From Marivita sp030148515 (GTDB lineage: Bacteria; Pseudomonadota; Alphaproteobacteria; Rhodobacterales; Rhodobacteraceae), in NCBI RefSeq assembly GCF_048006345.1, contig NZ_CP180351.1, positions 2,108,001-2,172,000 on the forward strand: DNA of 64,000 nt, written 5' to 3'. Position 1 is the stretch's first letter, and the number at the start of each line of letters is the position of its first letter. Both the position numbers and the translations under genes were made by a program. The notes under the pieces were generated by a model. The model made no database searches. It was not told the DNA's origin and saw nothing but the letters and a program-made list of their open reading frames with translations. Shown here piece by piece: positions 43,279 to 52,802 of this stretch.

Positions 43279-43389
43279 TCCGCCTACTTAATCCACCAAG
43301 ACATTGAAATATATTGACTTTTCTTGGTTACTAAATAATTATACCACACAAAATACCACTCATTGATACAAAAGCAAACAATTTCACGC

Positions 43390-45261
43390 TTAAGCTACCT
43401 GCTCCCCCCAAGAGCCTTCGTCATCTTGATCCGAGCCAGCCTGCTTCTTCATGGCGCTCTCGATCAAGTCAAGGAGCTTCTGCTGTCTGACAGACATGAA
43501 CGTTTCGTACTTGTCTTCGCGAAGCAGTATTGGATCGATGAGATGTGACTCCAGGTACCTGTCTAGCTCCTTAGGATCAACATTTTCAGCGTCAGAAGAA
43601 CCAGCTTCCAACTTCTCAAGATACTTTGACGGGGCGTCACCGCCAATTATGCGGTTTGTACGTGCTGACAATGGCGTCTTATTGATGATGGAGTCGAACT
43701 CTCGCCCTTTGCCGTTGGCCAAACACCATTTTTGCGGAAAAATGTGATGAATATCCACCGCTTCATCAAAGAAACTTGTGTGTTCAAATTTTTGACCAGA
43801 CCGAAAGTCCTTTGCCCCGCTCTTCATAAGAAGCGCGTTTACGCCTTTATATGCAGCCGAGAGGCGCATTCTCATGGAAAGCAGTCGGTCTCGATGAAAA
43901 TTGGCTTCCAAGACTGTCTTGGGCATTGGGCCGCCTTCAAACCATGCTGGAACTTCCATAAAATCTGATCCTATGCGCGTATCAACAGCCGAGCCGTACA
44001 GTTCCCCAAAGACGCCGCACCAATACCATTGCGCTAGTTTTTCTCGAACCGCCGCGCTCTCCCAACTCTGGCCAATATCAGCAAGTATCGCGGCTAGAGG
44101 TATGACCTGCGTTTGATACGGCAGGTCACGGACATAGAAGATACTGAACATATGCAAGAGCTTCGCAGCCCTCTCAAAACCGAGCAAAGCTTTCTCCCGA
44201 TAAGTAAGGTATGCGGAGAGCGGCAAATTCAACAAGGCCGCGCGCTTTCCTGTAACCTGTGGAAGATCTTTACCCTGCTTGCCTTCGCCAACTGCCGCCA
44301 GTCGCAAATCACGCGTGTGGAACAAGGAGATAACCTGAAGGAAATCGGTGTTGTCCACCTTGCTAAGCACGCCTTCCTTCTTTTCCCCAATGGAGTTGAA
44401 CGCTGCAATTTGGGCAGCGTAACCGACTTTGCTTTTCCCATCTCCATACCAGTCATCGCGCAACTTGTGACCCTCGGCGGCATACATGGCTGTAACCAAC
44501 TCAAAAGCATCGAGAGCTTTACCACCGGTGTTGACCTTTTCGAAAACGGTACAAACAGCCTCTTTGCTTGTCGACTTTCCTAAAGAAATAACGGGTACAT
44601 CATACCCCCTAAAGACACTTATAAACTGCTGCTCAAAAGGAACGATCACGTCACTCCAAAGTTCACCAAACGTGCCATTCTCATTTAGAAATGTGATTAA
44701 ATCCCGCTGCCAGTTGTTCCAATTGAATGTCTCACATATCGGAAAGATAAGGTTCTCGAACTCATCAGTTTGGGTTTGAAGATTCAGGCCGGATGGCCAT
44801 CGATCACTCGACTTGAGCTTCTTGTCTTCCGGCACTGAAAAAATGGCGTCTACTTTGTCAATAGATGGATCAATTGCTGCTCGAATGTCGATGTAAAACC
44901 ATCTTTTAATCTTCTTATGCTTGATTGTCGTCGTCTCAACAACTTCACCACGCATGGCAACCTGATATATTGACGTCAACCGTTGCTGCCCATCGAGCAA
45001 AAGCTCTTCTGGCGGGTATTGAGTTTTCTCATCCACGCCTTGGATGGGTCGAGGGTGAAAATTCACGTCACCACCCGTCTTCAATGTCATGATTGCGCCA
45101 ATGGGAAAGGCGCGGGAGATGGACGCGAGAAGATCAATTATACGGTCTTCGTCCCAAACCCATGACCGCTGAAAATCGGGGAGCTGTATCTTCCCGTTCT
45201 TTGCTTCCTTAAGCAAGTCTTCCAATGAGCGCGGGTTCGTGGTGAATGTCGTTAGTTCCAT
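43390..45261 (-). CDS. DUF262/HNH (GmrSD-like) nuclease-type defence protein
   Basis: 623 residues. N-terminal DUF262 domain with LPDFQRSWVW and the hallmark DGQQR (residues 90-94), and a C-terminal HNH-type domain of the DUF1524 kind (DIHHIFPQKW near residue 500, then LSARTNRIIGG). GmrSD-type proteins cleave modified phage DNA using NTPs, and DUF262 proteins also occur in BREX- and Ssp-linked systems. Lower GC and different codon use from the chromosome. It is separated by 88 bp from the PD-(D/E)XK gene, so it may be a separate unit. Confidence 0.82.
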   Translation of the reverse strand: MELTTFTTNPRSLEDLLKEAKNGKIQLPDFQRSWVWDEDRIIDLLASISRAFPIGAIMTLKTGGDVNFHPRPIQGVDEKTQYPPEELLLDGQQRLTSIYQVAMRGEVVETTTIKHKKIKRWFYIDIRAAIDPSIDKVDAIFSVPEDKKLKSSDRWPSGLNLQTQTDEFENLIFPICETFNWNNWQRDLITFLNENGTFGELWSDVIVPFEQQFISVFRGYDVPVISLGKSTSKEAVCTVFEKVNTGGKALDAFELVTAMYAAEGHKLRDDWYGDGKSKVGYAAQIAAFNSIGEKKEGVLSKVDNTDFLQVISLFHTRDLRLAAVGEGKQGKDLPQVTGKRAALLNLPLSAYLTYREKALLGFERAAKLLHMFSIFYVRDLPYQTQVIPLAAILADIGQSWESAAVREKLAQWYWCGVFGELYGSAVDTRIGSDFMEVPAWFEGGPMPKTVLEANFHRDRLLSMRMRLSAAYKGVNALLMKSGAKDFRSGQKFEHTSFFDEAVDIHHIFPQKWCLANGKGREFDSIINKTPLSARTNRIIGGDAPSKYLEKLEAGSSDAENVDPKELDRYLESHLIDPILLREDKYETFMSVRQQKLLDLIESAMKKQAGSDQDDEGSWGEQVA

Positions 45262-45349
45262 TTTAGCCTCGGATTACTTCTGTCATCTGACTTCCAAAAT
45301 TAGCAAACGAGCTGGATGTCCCGCGTTTCCCCACAAAAATCGAAAATTC

Positions 45350-45910
45350 CTATTTAGGGTGAGGGGGGGGGCCGTAAGGATCAACTGTGTCATATACTAG
45401 TTCAGTACCCACATGATACTGATGGCCTTCGCGCGTATTGAAACCACTGGTTGCAGGTCTCATGGCGCGATACGTGTTGTCAAAATAATGACGATGGTCG
45501 GTGAACAAGACAAACACACCTACATCGGCATGTTCTTCCAGATAGATTTCTAAATTTGCTAGATCAGCATAGACGTCATAGCGATTGTTCGGCTCTCGGT
45601 GATTGGCGTAATGAAAACACTTCAACTCAACTGCGCACCGCGTACCATCATCAGGCAATTGAAAAAAAATGTCGATGTTTGCGGTGGCGCGGTTCTTTTT
45701 GGGAAAGTTGCCAGCAGCACGCCTGATCTTCTTCTCCAGTGTAATGTCCAAGTCGTGGCCACGTTGAAAAACAGCATCTAGATGCAGTTGAAACGCCAAA
45801 TGATGCTGGATTGTCGCCTCGTTGAAGTCCGAGAAATTGCCTGCATTCACTTGCTCTGTAACTCGCGCAACCGCTCTACGCACCAATGCGACACACTGAT
45901 CAACCGACAT
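45350..45910 (-). CDS. PD-(D/E)XK-like nuclease, overlapping the Type ISP gene
   Basis: 186 residues. Glu31 in NEATIQHHLAFQL, Asp80 in TANIDIFF and Glu95-Leu-Lys97 in AVELKCF form the spacing of a PD-(D/E)XK core; the segment FVLFTDHRHYF follows. The ATG shares one base with the stop of the Type ISP gene (TGATG), so it is translated with it. A nuclease, inhibitor of the enzyme, or accessory restriction factor are all possible. No close family recognised. Confidence 0.68.
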   Translation of the reverse strand: MSVDQCVALVRRAVARVTEQVNAGNFSDFNEATIQHHLAFQLHLDAVFQRGHDLDITLEKKIRRAAGNFPKKNRATANIDIFFQLPDDGTRCAVELKCFHYANHREPNNRYDVYADLANLEIYLEEHADVGVFVLFTDHRHYFDNTYRAMRPATSGFNTREGHQYHVGTELVYDTVDPYGPPPHPK

Positions 45911-48900
45911 CAATCAATATCCAACTCAGGCAACCCATTCACGATCTTCATCGTCTCCAAGCTTACCGTGATCACCCGCTGGAACAACTCCAGCGGATAG
46001 GCAGGGTTGCCGACTGTTTCGTTTGCGTAGTCGTTGGCGTCGTTGACGATGCCGCTGGCTTTGTCTTTCTTCACGCATTGGCGCTCCATCACCCAATCCA
46101 GCGCGGGTTTGCCGTTGACGACGTAGTCATAAGCCTCAAGCGGGATGCCTGTCATGGTGATGCGCGGGTTGTAGTGGACGACGGTTTTGTCTTTCACCTT
46201 GCCCTTGCCGCCCCACTTCATCTTTTCGACGCGGTAGAAGGCTTTAGGGTCTTCGATATGGGCCAAGCGCAGGTCGCCTTCCGCGATCACCACGGGGTAT
46301 GGATCAACGGTTTCGTAGTTCACATGCAGATCGCCCAGCGCCCTGCCCGCCTTGGAAAATGCCCAGAAATCGGCGGCGGTTTTGACGGCGGGGATGCGGG
46401 GAAGTTCTTTGGACAGGTTGTTCTTGAATCGCTCACGATAGTCGGGAGAATGCAGAAGGCCGTAGATGTAATAGAACAAGTCTTCCTTATTGATCTGCTC
46501 GCCCGGATAGGCGTCTTTGAAGTGCTTTAGTCCCGCATCGCTGATCCCGTCGCGTTCGGTGTAGCCGGTTTCGCCCGTAGCAAAGAGGCCGTCCTCGGCG
46601 CTGGCGGGTTCGTAAAGCTTGAGAGGAAAACACATTCCCGAATCAATCGTATGATAGTTGGGTAGTGCGTCCATAATTAAGGCGGAAAATCCGGCCCGCG
46701 CGCCAACGCCAGACACCTGTAACACCAAATTCTTAACGACTTTCGTCGGAAAAAGTTGAGGCAGTTTATATATATACTCATTCAACTGTGGAGAGAAATA
46801 GGTCATTTGCTTTTGAAAGGGGCGATAGAGAGTACAATAGATCGTTTCGACATCAACGCTTATGGGCTTTCTCTTCGCAAATCGACCTTTGAGGCTGCGA
46901 CTTAGACTGATTTCTTTTGGGTCCGCGCCTAAGTCTGCCCCAAACTCTAGCTTTCGATTATAATAGCTTGCTGTTCGCCTTATATTTTGTTCGAGGTTGA
47001 CCTTACTAGCGTTGACACACCAAGCGTCTCGGCTTGAGGTCATACCCATAGTCGCAGTAGCAAAAATCGAAGCTTCTTTTCTCAATTTGTCAAAAGTCAC
47101 AATGAAGTTCTCAAAACTAGTGTCTACTTGATCGAGCCAATCATTGCGCTCATCTGGTATAATAATTTTCCAGCCACCCTTCTCAGAAATTCCTTCTATT
47201 GACTTAAGGGTCCGAAGCGCATCCAATTTTTCAATAGTTGTTAGGTCAAGACCAACATCATGAAAGTGTATTCTTCCTCGCGCCGTTTTCGAAGCGCATT
47301 TAACCATGATCGCAATTGAAATTCCTGTCATACTCCCCGAACCAAAAATGTTCTGACCTTCTTTAGCTACCCCCTTCGAGAGCATGTTCTTTCGAATGTC
47401 ACCGCGCAGATGAAATATATAAAGATCGCTAAACTCCTCAGCCAAGCACTTTCGCATCCCATCCGCAAACGACCGCTCAATCCACGCGCTTCCAGAAACA
47501 AAAGCCACAACGCCAGAGTCTTCAATTCGTTCACTGGCCCACCTAAATGCCCTAATGTAGCTATCGTAAAGGTTTTGCAGATTGGATGAGTGCGAGTGGG
47601 CTGCATAAGTACCTGCGATTGCTGCATCCAAGTTCTTATACTCAATATTTGCGGCGTTGTCGTTGGCACTCCGCTGGCCAGAGGAATACGGTGGGTTACC
47701 AACAATCACCCGAATATCGCGCTCTTTTTGGGCCGTTCGCCGCTCTGAGTTATCCGGCAATAGGTCCGCGATCATGTCCTTGTCTTGCTCGTACAGTTGA
47801 AACGTATCCGTCAGCACGATCCCATCGAAGGGTGCATAAGGCATGTCTTCGCCGCTCTTACCCTGTGCAATCGCGTGTTCCTTGGCCATGTCGTGATAGA
47901 CCGCCTCGATATTGATCGCGGCGATGTAGTAGGCCAGCAAGACAATCTCGTTCGCGTGGATTTCGTGTTTGTATTTATGCTCCAACTCTTCGGGTTTGAT
48001 CAGCCCCGATTGCAGCAGGCGCGTGACGAACGTTCCCGTTCCGGTAAATGGGTCAAGGATATGAACGCCCTTACTGCCCAGCGTTTGCCCGAACTCTGAT
48101 TTCAGCACGTCGTTGACGGAATGGATGATGAAATCCACCACCTCGACGGGGGTATACACGATCCCCAGCTTTTGCGTCATCGCGGGGAAGGCAGAGCGGA
48201 AGAACTGGTCATAGAGGCGCACCACAAGCGCCTGTCGCCCCGTTGCGGTGGTGATGCCCTCTGACTGCCTGCGAACGCTGTCATAGAATCCCTGAAGCGT
48301 CTCAGCCTCTTTTCCGATGTTGTGATGGTGGAGCTGATCCAGCACAGTTTCCATCGCCTTGGACACGGGGTTGTTCTTGGTGAACTTGTTGTCCCGGAAC
48401 AGCGTGTCGAAGACGGGTTTGGTGATCAGGTGTTGAGCCAGCATTTCGATGGCGTCTGATTCTGAGATTTCCGGGTTCAGATCGTCCCGGATTTCATCCA
48501 AGAACGCCAAGAAGGCATCACGTTCGTGACCTTCTTTGGCGGTGATGGTTCTGATCCGCGTAATGTGGGTTTCCGCGATCTTGGCGATGTCCTTGGCCCA
48601 TTTGTCCCAATACTCGCGGGTTCCGCATTTCTCGACGATCTTGGCGCGGATGGCTTTAGTCAGTTCATCGAACACAAATGCGCCTTGGGTATTTTCCGGC
48701 CCTTCGATGACAAGTTCATCATCGCCGCGATCCCCAGCCTGCCCGCCAACGTCGCTTCGTGCCGTGGCTTTCGTTTTGTTGAGGTCGATGTCTTCGACTA
48801 CGGCAGTGGTCGCCATCAGTTCTTGCGATACGCCAATGATTTGCAGCTTGTCAGAGACATCTTCACCTTCGATGCCAATCCGGTTGATGGTGCCATCAAA

Positions 48901-50793
48901 CCGCTCGTCATGGGCGCGTAGCGCGTTCAGGATTTGCCAGACGACCTTATAGCGTTCGTTGTCATTCAGCGCGTCTTCTGGTGCCACGCCAGCAGGCACC
49001 GCGACGGGCAAAATGACGTACCCCATGTCCTTGCCTTCGGCACGGCGCATCACGCGGCCCACGGACTGAACAACGTCAATCTGGCTGTTACGCGGGTGCA
49101 TGAAAATGATGCCATCCAACGCAGGCACATCTACCCCCTCAGACAAGCATCGCGCATTGGTCAGAACGCGGCAGGTGTCATCATCCGTTTCGGCCTTGAG
49201 CCAATCCAGACAGTCTTCGCGTTGCTTGGCATTGAAGGTGCCGTCCACATGGCGGGTTTGAACGTCGAGTGCTGGCCCGCTGGTATCCCCGATTTCATCA
49301 TTGTTGCGGTATTCCTCAACGACTGCAGCAAACTCTTCGGTGATCATTTTGGAGACTGCGATGTTTTTGCAGAACGCCAGCGCCCGCTTCATCGGCTTGG
49401 GGTTTTCCGCGATTTCGCCAATCAGCTCGTGTTTGGTCAGCGCCTTGTAACAGCCAATGATCTTGGTCGCGTCGTCCAGTTTCATTTCGCTGGATTCGGC
49501 CAGACGGTTTTGAACGCCCGCGCTGATTAGACCTTCATCAACAGCCAGCACGATGACCTTGTAGTCGGACAGCAGGTTATTCTCGACCGCCCATGCAAAG
49601 CCACGATGATACAGGACTTTGCCGAACATCGCCTCATCGTCCATTGACGCCAGCGCCACATCATTTTGCTGGGCCTTCGACTTTGCGTTTTCCCCAAAGA
49701 TTTTGGGGGTCGCAGTCATGTAGAGGCGTTTCTTGCCTGCGACGTGTTCGTCTGAATGGATACGGACAAAGTTGCTTTCATCGTCTCCGATGGTCGCACC
49801 TGTGGTGCGGTGCGCCTCGTCGCAAATGATCCAGTCGAAATCCGGCAAGCCGTGGGTTTTCTGGGCGGCGGTCAGTACTTGGATGGATTGGTAGGTCGAG
49901 AAGACCACGATCATCTTTTCGCGGTCACTGTCCTCAACTTGTTGCGCGATCTTGGCGGCATCAGTCGTCGCAGGGAATGCAAGATCGTGAACCGTGAACT
50001 GGATCACGTCGCCATCGCTCTGACGTTTGCCAACTTTCACATCTGAGCAGACAGAGAAGGCCAAGAAATCGTCAGCGCAGTCGTTTTTCCATTCCCGGAC
50101 CGTTTGGGACATCAACGCAAGCGAAGGCACCATGTAAAGGATCAACTTGCCTTTGCCGCCAAGCTCTTCCGCGATCTTGAGGCCAGTGAAGGTCTTGCCC
50201 GTACCACACGCCATGATCAGCTTGCCGCGATCAGCGTCATGCAAGCCCGCGCGAACCGCCTCCAGCGCCTCTTTCTGGTGATCACGAAGCGTTTTCGGTT
50301 CGGCAAGCCTGACCGTTTTATCTCTGAGGTATGCCGACCAATCTATGCGGCTCTTCTCAAGGTCAGCCAGCGAAATGCGGTGCCAGTCCTTTTCCGAACG
50401 GTCAAGAATTGCCGTGAGATTTGGGCTGAAGTCACGCAATGTCGTGTCGACGATAATCAGGCTAATAAATTCTCTCGTCGAGGCGGCTGCTACGAACGAG
50501 TTCATCTGTGCTTTGCTGATGCTGCTGTCAGCGGCGTAGAACTTGCACTGGATTGCGCAAAAACCAGAACCGTCAGAATGTCGCGCAACCAAGTCGATCC
50601 CGGTATCATTCGCAGGAAGACCCCGTTCGACCGCCCAGTCCTTGAAAAGCCAAACTTTGTCATATGACTGGCTCTGCAAGGTATCCTCTTGGAGGAAAAC
50701 CTTCACAAGCCTTTCGAAATACTCGCCTTTTTCAAACTCAGACAATGAGCGAAGGCGCATTTCTTCAAGCGCGGCAGTCAATGATCCCTGCAT
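45910..50793 (-). CDS. Type ISP single-chain restriction-modification enzyme (nuclease-helicase-methyltransferase-TRD)
   Basis: 1627 residues in one chain. Mrr-like PD-(D/E)XK nuclease at the N-terminus (DTGIDLV at 63-69, IQCKFYA at 81-87); superfamily 2 helicase with ACGTGKT (195-201), ICDEAHRTTG, YMTATPK and QSVGRVMRR; a linker; N6-adenine methyltransferase with DPFTGTGTF (about 915) and GNPPY (about 1030); then a target-recognition domain. The order and size match LlaGI/LlaBIII. It methylates and cuts DNA at an asymmetric site that cannot be read from sequence. The part encoded at about 46.65-47.65 kb is markedly more AT-rich. Good GAGGGG site before the ATG. Confidence 0.9.
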   Translation of the reverse strand: MQGSLTAALEEMRLRSLSEFEKGEYFERLVKVFLQEDTLQSQSYDKVWLFKDWAVERGLPANDTGIDLVARHSDGSGFCAIQCKFYAADSSISKAQMNSFVAAASTREFISLIIVDTTLRDFSPNLTAILDRSEKDWHRISLADLEKSRIDWSAYLRDKTVRLAEPKTLRDHQKEALEAVRAGLHDADRGKLIMACGTGKTFTGLKIAEELGGKGKLILYMVPSLALMSQTVREWKNDCADDFLAFSVCSDVKVGKRQSDGDVIQFTVHDLAFPATTDAAKIAQQVEDSDREKMIVVFSTYQSIQVLTAAQKTHGLPDFDWIICDEAHRTTGATIGDDESNFVRIHSDEHVAGKKRLYMTATPKIFGENAKSKAQQNDVALASMDDEAMFGKVLYHRGFAWAVENNLLSDYKVIVLAVDEGLISAGVQNRLAESSEMKLDDATKIIGCYKALTKHELIGEIAENPKPMKRALAFCKNIAVSKMITEEFAAVVEEYRNNDEIGDTSGPALDVQTRHVDGTFNAKQREDCLDWLKAETDDDTCRVLTNARCLSEGVDVPALDGIIFMHPRNSQIDVVQSVGRVMRRAEGKDMGYVILPVAVPAGVAPEDALNDNERYKVVWQILNALRAHDERFDGTINRIGIEGEDVSDKLQIIGVSQELMATTAVVEDIDLNKTKATARSDVGGQAGDRGDDELVIEGPENTQGAFVFDELTKAIRAKIVEKCGTREYWDKWAKDIAKIAETHITRIRTITAKEGHERDAFLAFLDEIRDDLNPEISESDAIEMLAQHLITKPVFDTLFRDNKFTKNNPVSKAMETVLDQLHHHNIGKEAETLQGFYDSVRRQSEGITTATGRQALVVRLYDQFFRSAFPAMTQKLGIVYTPVEVVDFIIHSVNDVLKSEFGQTLGSKGVHILDPFTGTGTFVTRLLQSGLIKPEELEHKYKHEIHANEIVLLAYYIAAINIEAVYHDMAKEHAIAQGKSGEDMPYAPFDGIVLTDTFQLYEQDKDMIADLLPDNSERRTAQKERDIRVIVGNPPYSSGQRSANDNAANIEYKNLDAAIAGTYAAHSHSSNLQNLYDSYIRAFRWASERIEDSGVVAFVSGSAWIERSFADGMRKCLAEEFSDLYIFHLRGDIRKNMLSKGVAKEGQNIFGSGSMTGISIAIMVKCASKTARGRIHFHDVGLDLTTIEKLDALRTLKSIEGISEKGGWKIIIPDERNDWLDQVDTSFENFIVTFDKLRKEASIFATATMGMTSSRDAWCVNASKVNLEQNIRRTASYYNRKLEFGADLGADPKEISLSRSLKGRFAKRKPISVDVETIYCTLYRPFQKQMTYFSPQLNEYIYKLPQLFPTKVVKNLVLQVSGVGARAGFSALIMDALPNYHTIDSGMCFPLKLYEPASAEDGLFATGETGYTERDGISDAGLKHFKDAYPGEQINKEDLFYYIYGLLHSPDYRERFKNNLSKELPRIPAVKTAADFWAFSKAGRALGDLHVNYETVDPYPVVIAEGDLRLAHIEDPKAFYRVEKMKWGGKGKVKDKTVVHYNPRITMTGIPLEAYDYVVNGKPALDWVMERQCVKKDKASGIVNDANDYANETVGNPAYPLELFQRVITVSLETMKIVNGLPELDID

Positions 50794-50937
50794 AGAACCC
50801 CTCAGGTTTTTCCTAGAGACGTTCCATTCTGCGCGGCTTTAGTCAACTTGTGATTGCTCAACGATCGACTTATTCGGACCGCGCCATGTTAAGGATCAAT
50901 TCCATCTGGCGTTCCGTTTCGACGGGCTGCCCGCATA

Positions 50938-51969
50938 TCAAGTTTCTTTCGGACCACCCAATCCCAAGATGATCTCGCGCTGGGCATCAGCAGATACGGG
51001 CATATAGCTTGACACAGTGGTCAGCGGGTTAGTGTGCCCCATGTTCTGCGACCATGCCTTGAACGTCTCGCGCGTTGAACACAGCTTGTCGCCATGCAGA
51101 GCCAGCATGTGTCGGAAGCTATGGGGCGTGTAGCGGGGCAGTTGAACAGCGGCAAAGGCTTCCTTGACGATCTCGTTCAATGGCCCGGTGCTAGCGAAGG
51201 GATGCCGCGAGAGGCCTGCCACCTCAAAACCGTTAGGGCCGCGTATGATTTCAGTCTTGGGGAAAAGTGCGTCTTCGGGGGCGAACATCAGGTCTTGGGT
51301 CAAATGAAAAATATAGTCAGCCAAGGCAGCGATGTATTGATCACCCATCGGGAAGAATGTGGTGTTCATTGTCTTAGCCGCCTTGGTGTTCACTTCGCGG
51401 GCATCTTGAAAGACGTGCCGCCGCTCCAGATCGACGTGCTTGAGGCGCAGAGACGCCACCGCGCCGATCCGCGCGCCCGTTAACATCAGAAGGGCTAAAA
51501 GGGCTCGGTCGCGCTTCTGAAGACTTGTCGCATCAGGCATTGCTTCGAATGCTCTTTCGACCTGTGCCACGCTGGGCACCGCGCGCCGTGCGGAGGCTTG
51601 GGCCGCGCGGGCATCCTTGCGCGCCTGTTTGAAGTAGACCCAATCATTCCGGCCAATTGCAGCCTTGTATCCTTTCTGGCCAGCAGTCCATCGGAAGAAC
51701 TCGCGCACCGCTCGAAGCGTTGATGCTATCGTTGCTTTGGATAGCGGCTTGCCCGTGCGGCTGTTGCGGGCGGTGTCCAGCCAGTCCTTAAATGCCATAG
51801 CCTGATCCTTGTTGAAGCGCAGGAACGGCTTGCAATTGGTGCACATCTCGAACTGCCGGATCGCGGCCATCACCTTGTCGATGGTCTTGTGATCCAAACC
51901 TTCAGCGTGTCGAAGGTATTCCTGATATTCGAGTTTCAGACGTTCGTTTTTTGGGTCGATCTTTTTCAT
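50938..51969 (-). CDS. Tyrosine-type site-specific recombinase (second integrase of the island)
   Basis: 343 residues with an N-terminal SAM-like core-binding domain and catalytic domain: first Arg in TGARIGAVASL, HSFRHMLA, and GHTNPLTTVSSY containing the Tyr nucleophile. ATG chosen with AAAGGA upstream; the open frame extends 17 codons further. Differs clearly from the P4-type integrase near the tRNA, so the island may be built from two mobile units. Confidence 0.85.
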   Translation of the reverse strand: MKKIDPKNERLKLEYQEYLRHAEGLDHKTIDKVMAAIRQFEMCTNCKPFLRFNKDQAMAFKDWLDTARNSRTGKPLSKATIASTLRAVREFFRWTAGQKGYKAAIGRNDWVYFKQARKDARAAQASARRAVPSVAQVERAFEAMPDATSLQKRDRALLALLMLTGARIGAVASLRLKHVDLERRHVFQDAREVNTKAAKTMNTTFFPMGDQYIAALADYIFHLTQDLMFAPEDALFPKTEIIRGPNGFEVAGLSRHPFASTGPLNEIVKEAFAAVQLPRYTPHSFRHMLALHGDKLCSTRETFKAWSQNMGHTNPLTTVSSYMPVSADAQREIILGLGGPKET

Positions 51970-52080
51970 GCCAGTATCCTTTGTGTTGGCGGTTGGAATT
52001 GAAATGCTTGGACGTTGCAAAAAGGCGGGTGTCTTCGGCAGGTCCGAAGTGTGCGTTTGAGTGCAGATTGCTGGGTCAAA

Positions 52081-52506
52081 CTAGGCGTGTGACCCAGCCT
52101 TGGGCGGCACGGCTGTCAGGTCGATGAAATCACCGGCCTCGTTTGCGCTGCAGAACTGCCCAACCTTGCCACCACAAGCGTCACAAATGCCGCTTATCCG
52201 TCCCGTCAGAGCAGTGGTGGCCTTGTAGGTCAAAGTTCCATCGCGAGGATTGCGCGGTACTTTGCATGTCATGCAATAAAACTGTCCCTTCTCGGTCGGG
52301 GCCTTGTTGGCGGCTGCCCGTTTTTGCATGAACTCGATAAGGTCAGCGCCTCTGACAAGATACGGGCGTTGATCCGTTATCAGGCGCAGACCATCCTTGG
52401 GCCACTTGCGGAAGGTTGCCTCTGACACACCAATGATGCGTGCTGCATTTTTGATCGCATAGACCCGATCTTTGCAGAGGCCCCGTGTCGGGAAACGCCG
52501 CGCCAT
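52081..52506 (-). CDS. Small DNA-binding protein with HTH and zinc ribbon
   Basis: 141 residues. N-terminal helix-turn-helix (AIKNAARIIGVSEATFRKWPKDG) of excisionase/AlpA type, and two Cys-x2-Cys pairs (CMTC, CDAC) suggesting a zinc ribbon. ATG overlaps the previous stop by one base. Likely a control protein of the island. Confidence 0.65.
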   Translation of the reverse strand: MARRFPTRGLCKDRVYAIKNAARIIGVSEATFRKWPKDGLRLITDQRPYLVRGADLIEFMQKRAAANKAPTEKGQFYCMTCKVPRNPRDGTLTYKATTALTGRISGICDACGGKVGQFCSANEAGDFIDLTAVPPKAGSHA

Positions 52507-52715
52507 CACTCAGCCCCTTGCGCAGGGTCTACGCGGTTGGCTTCGGCCCAAGCATTAAGATCAGCGCCGCGATAGATGATTTTGCGGCCCAGCTTGTAGA
52601 AGGCAGGGCCCATGCCTTTATGACGCCATTGGGCCAACTTGTCTCGATCACCAATCAGCTGAAGTTCAGGATCGCCAAGAACGTAGTTCCGGTTTTGCTC
52701 AAATAGGTTTGCCAT
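52506..52715 (-). CDS. Excisionase/AlpA-like HTH protein
   Basis: 69 residues; LIGDRDKLAQWRHKGMGPAFYKLGRKIIYRGADLNAW (residues 20-56, quoted in parts elsewhere) is a winged HTH_17-type fold as in Xis or AlpA proteins. Such proteins direct excision or regulate the integrase. Confidence 0.75.
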   Translation of the reverse strand: MANLFEQNRNYVLGDPELQLIGDRDKLAQWRHKGMGPAFYKLGRKIIYRGADLNAWAEANRVDPAQGAE

Positions 52716-52802
52716 TTTTTAGTCTCCATTGGTTTTCTTCGGAGACATTCAGGCATGATTGATTCTGTTCGTAAAAAGCGAGATCACGTCGGCCAAAAGG
52801 TC

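Noticed and set aside
43265..43287. Hairpin GGCGGA...TCCGCC as a terminator
   Set aside because: It overlaps the att repeat and has no T-run; the exact match to the tRNA end explains the sequence better.
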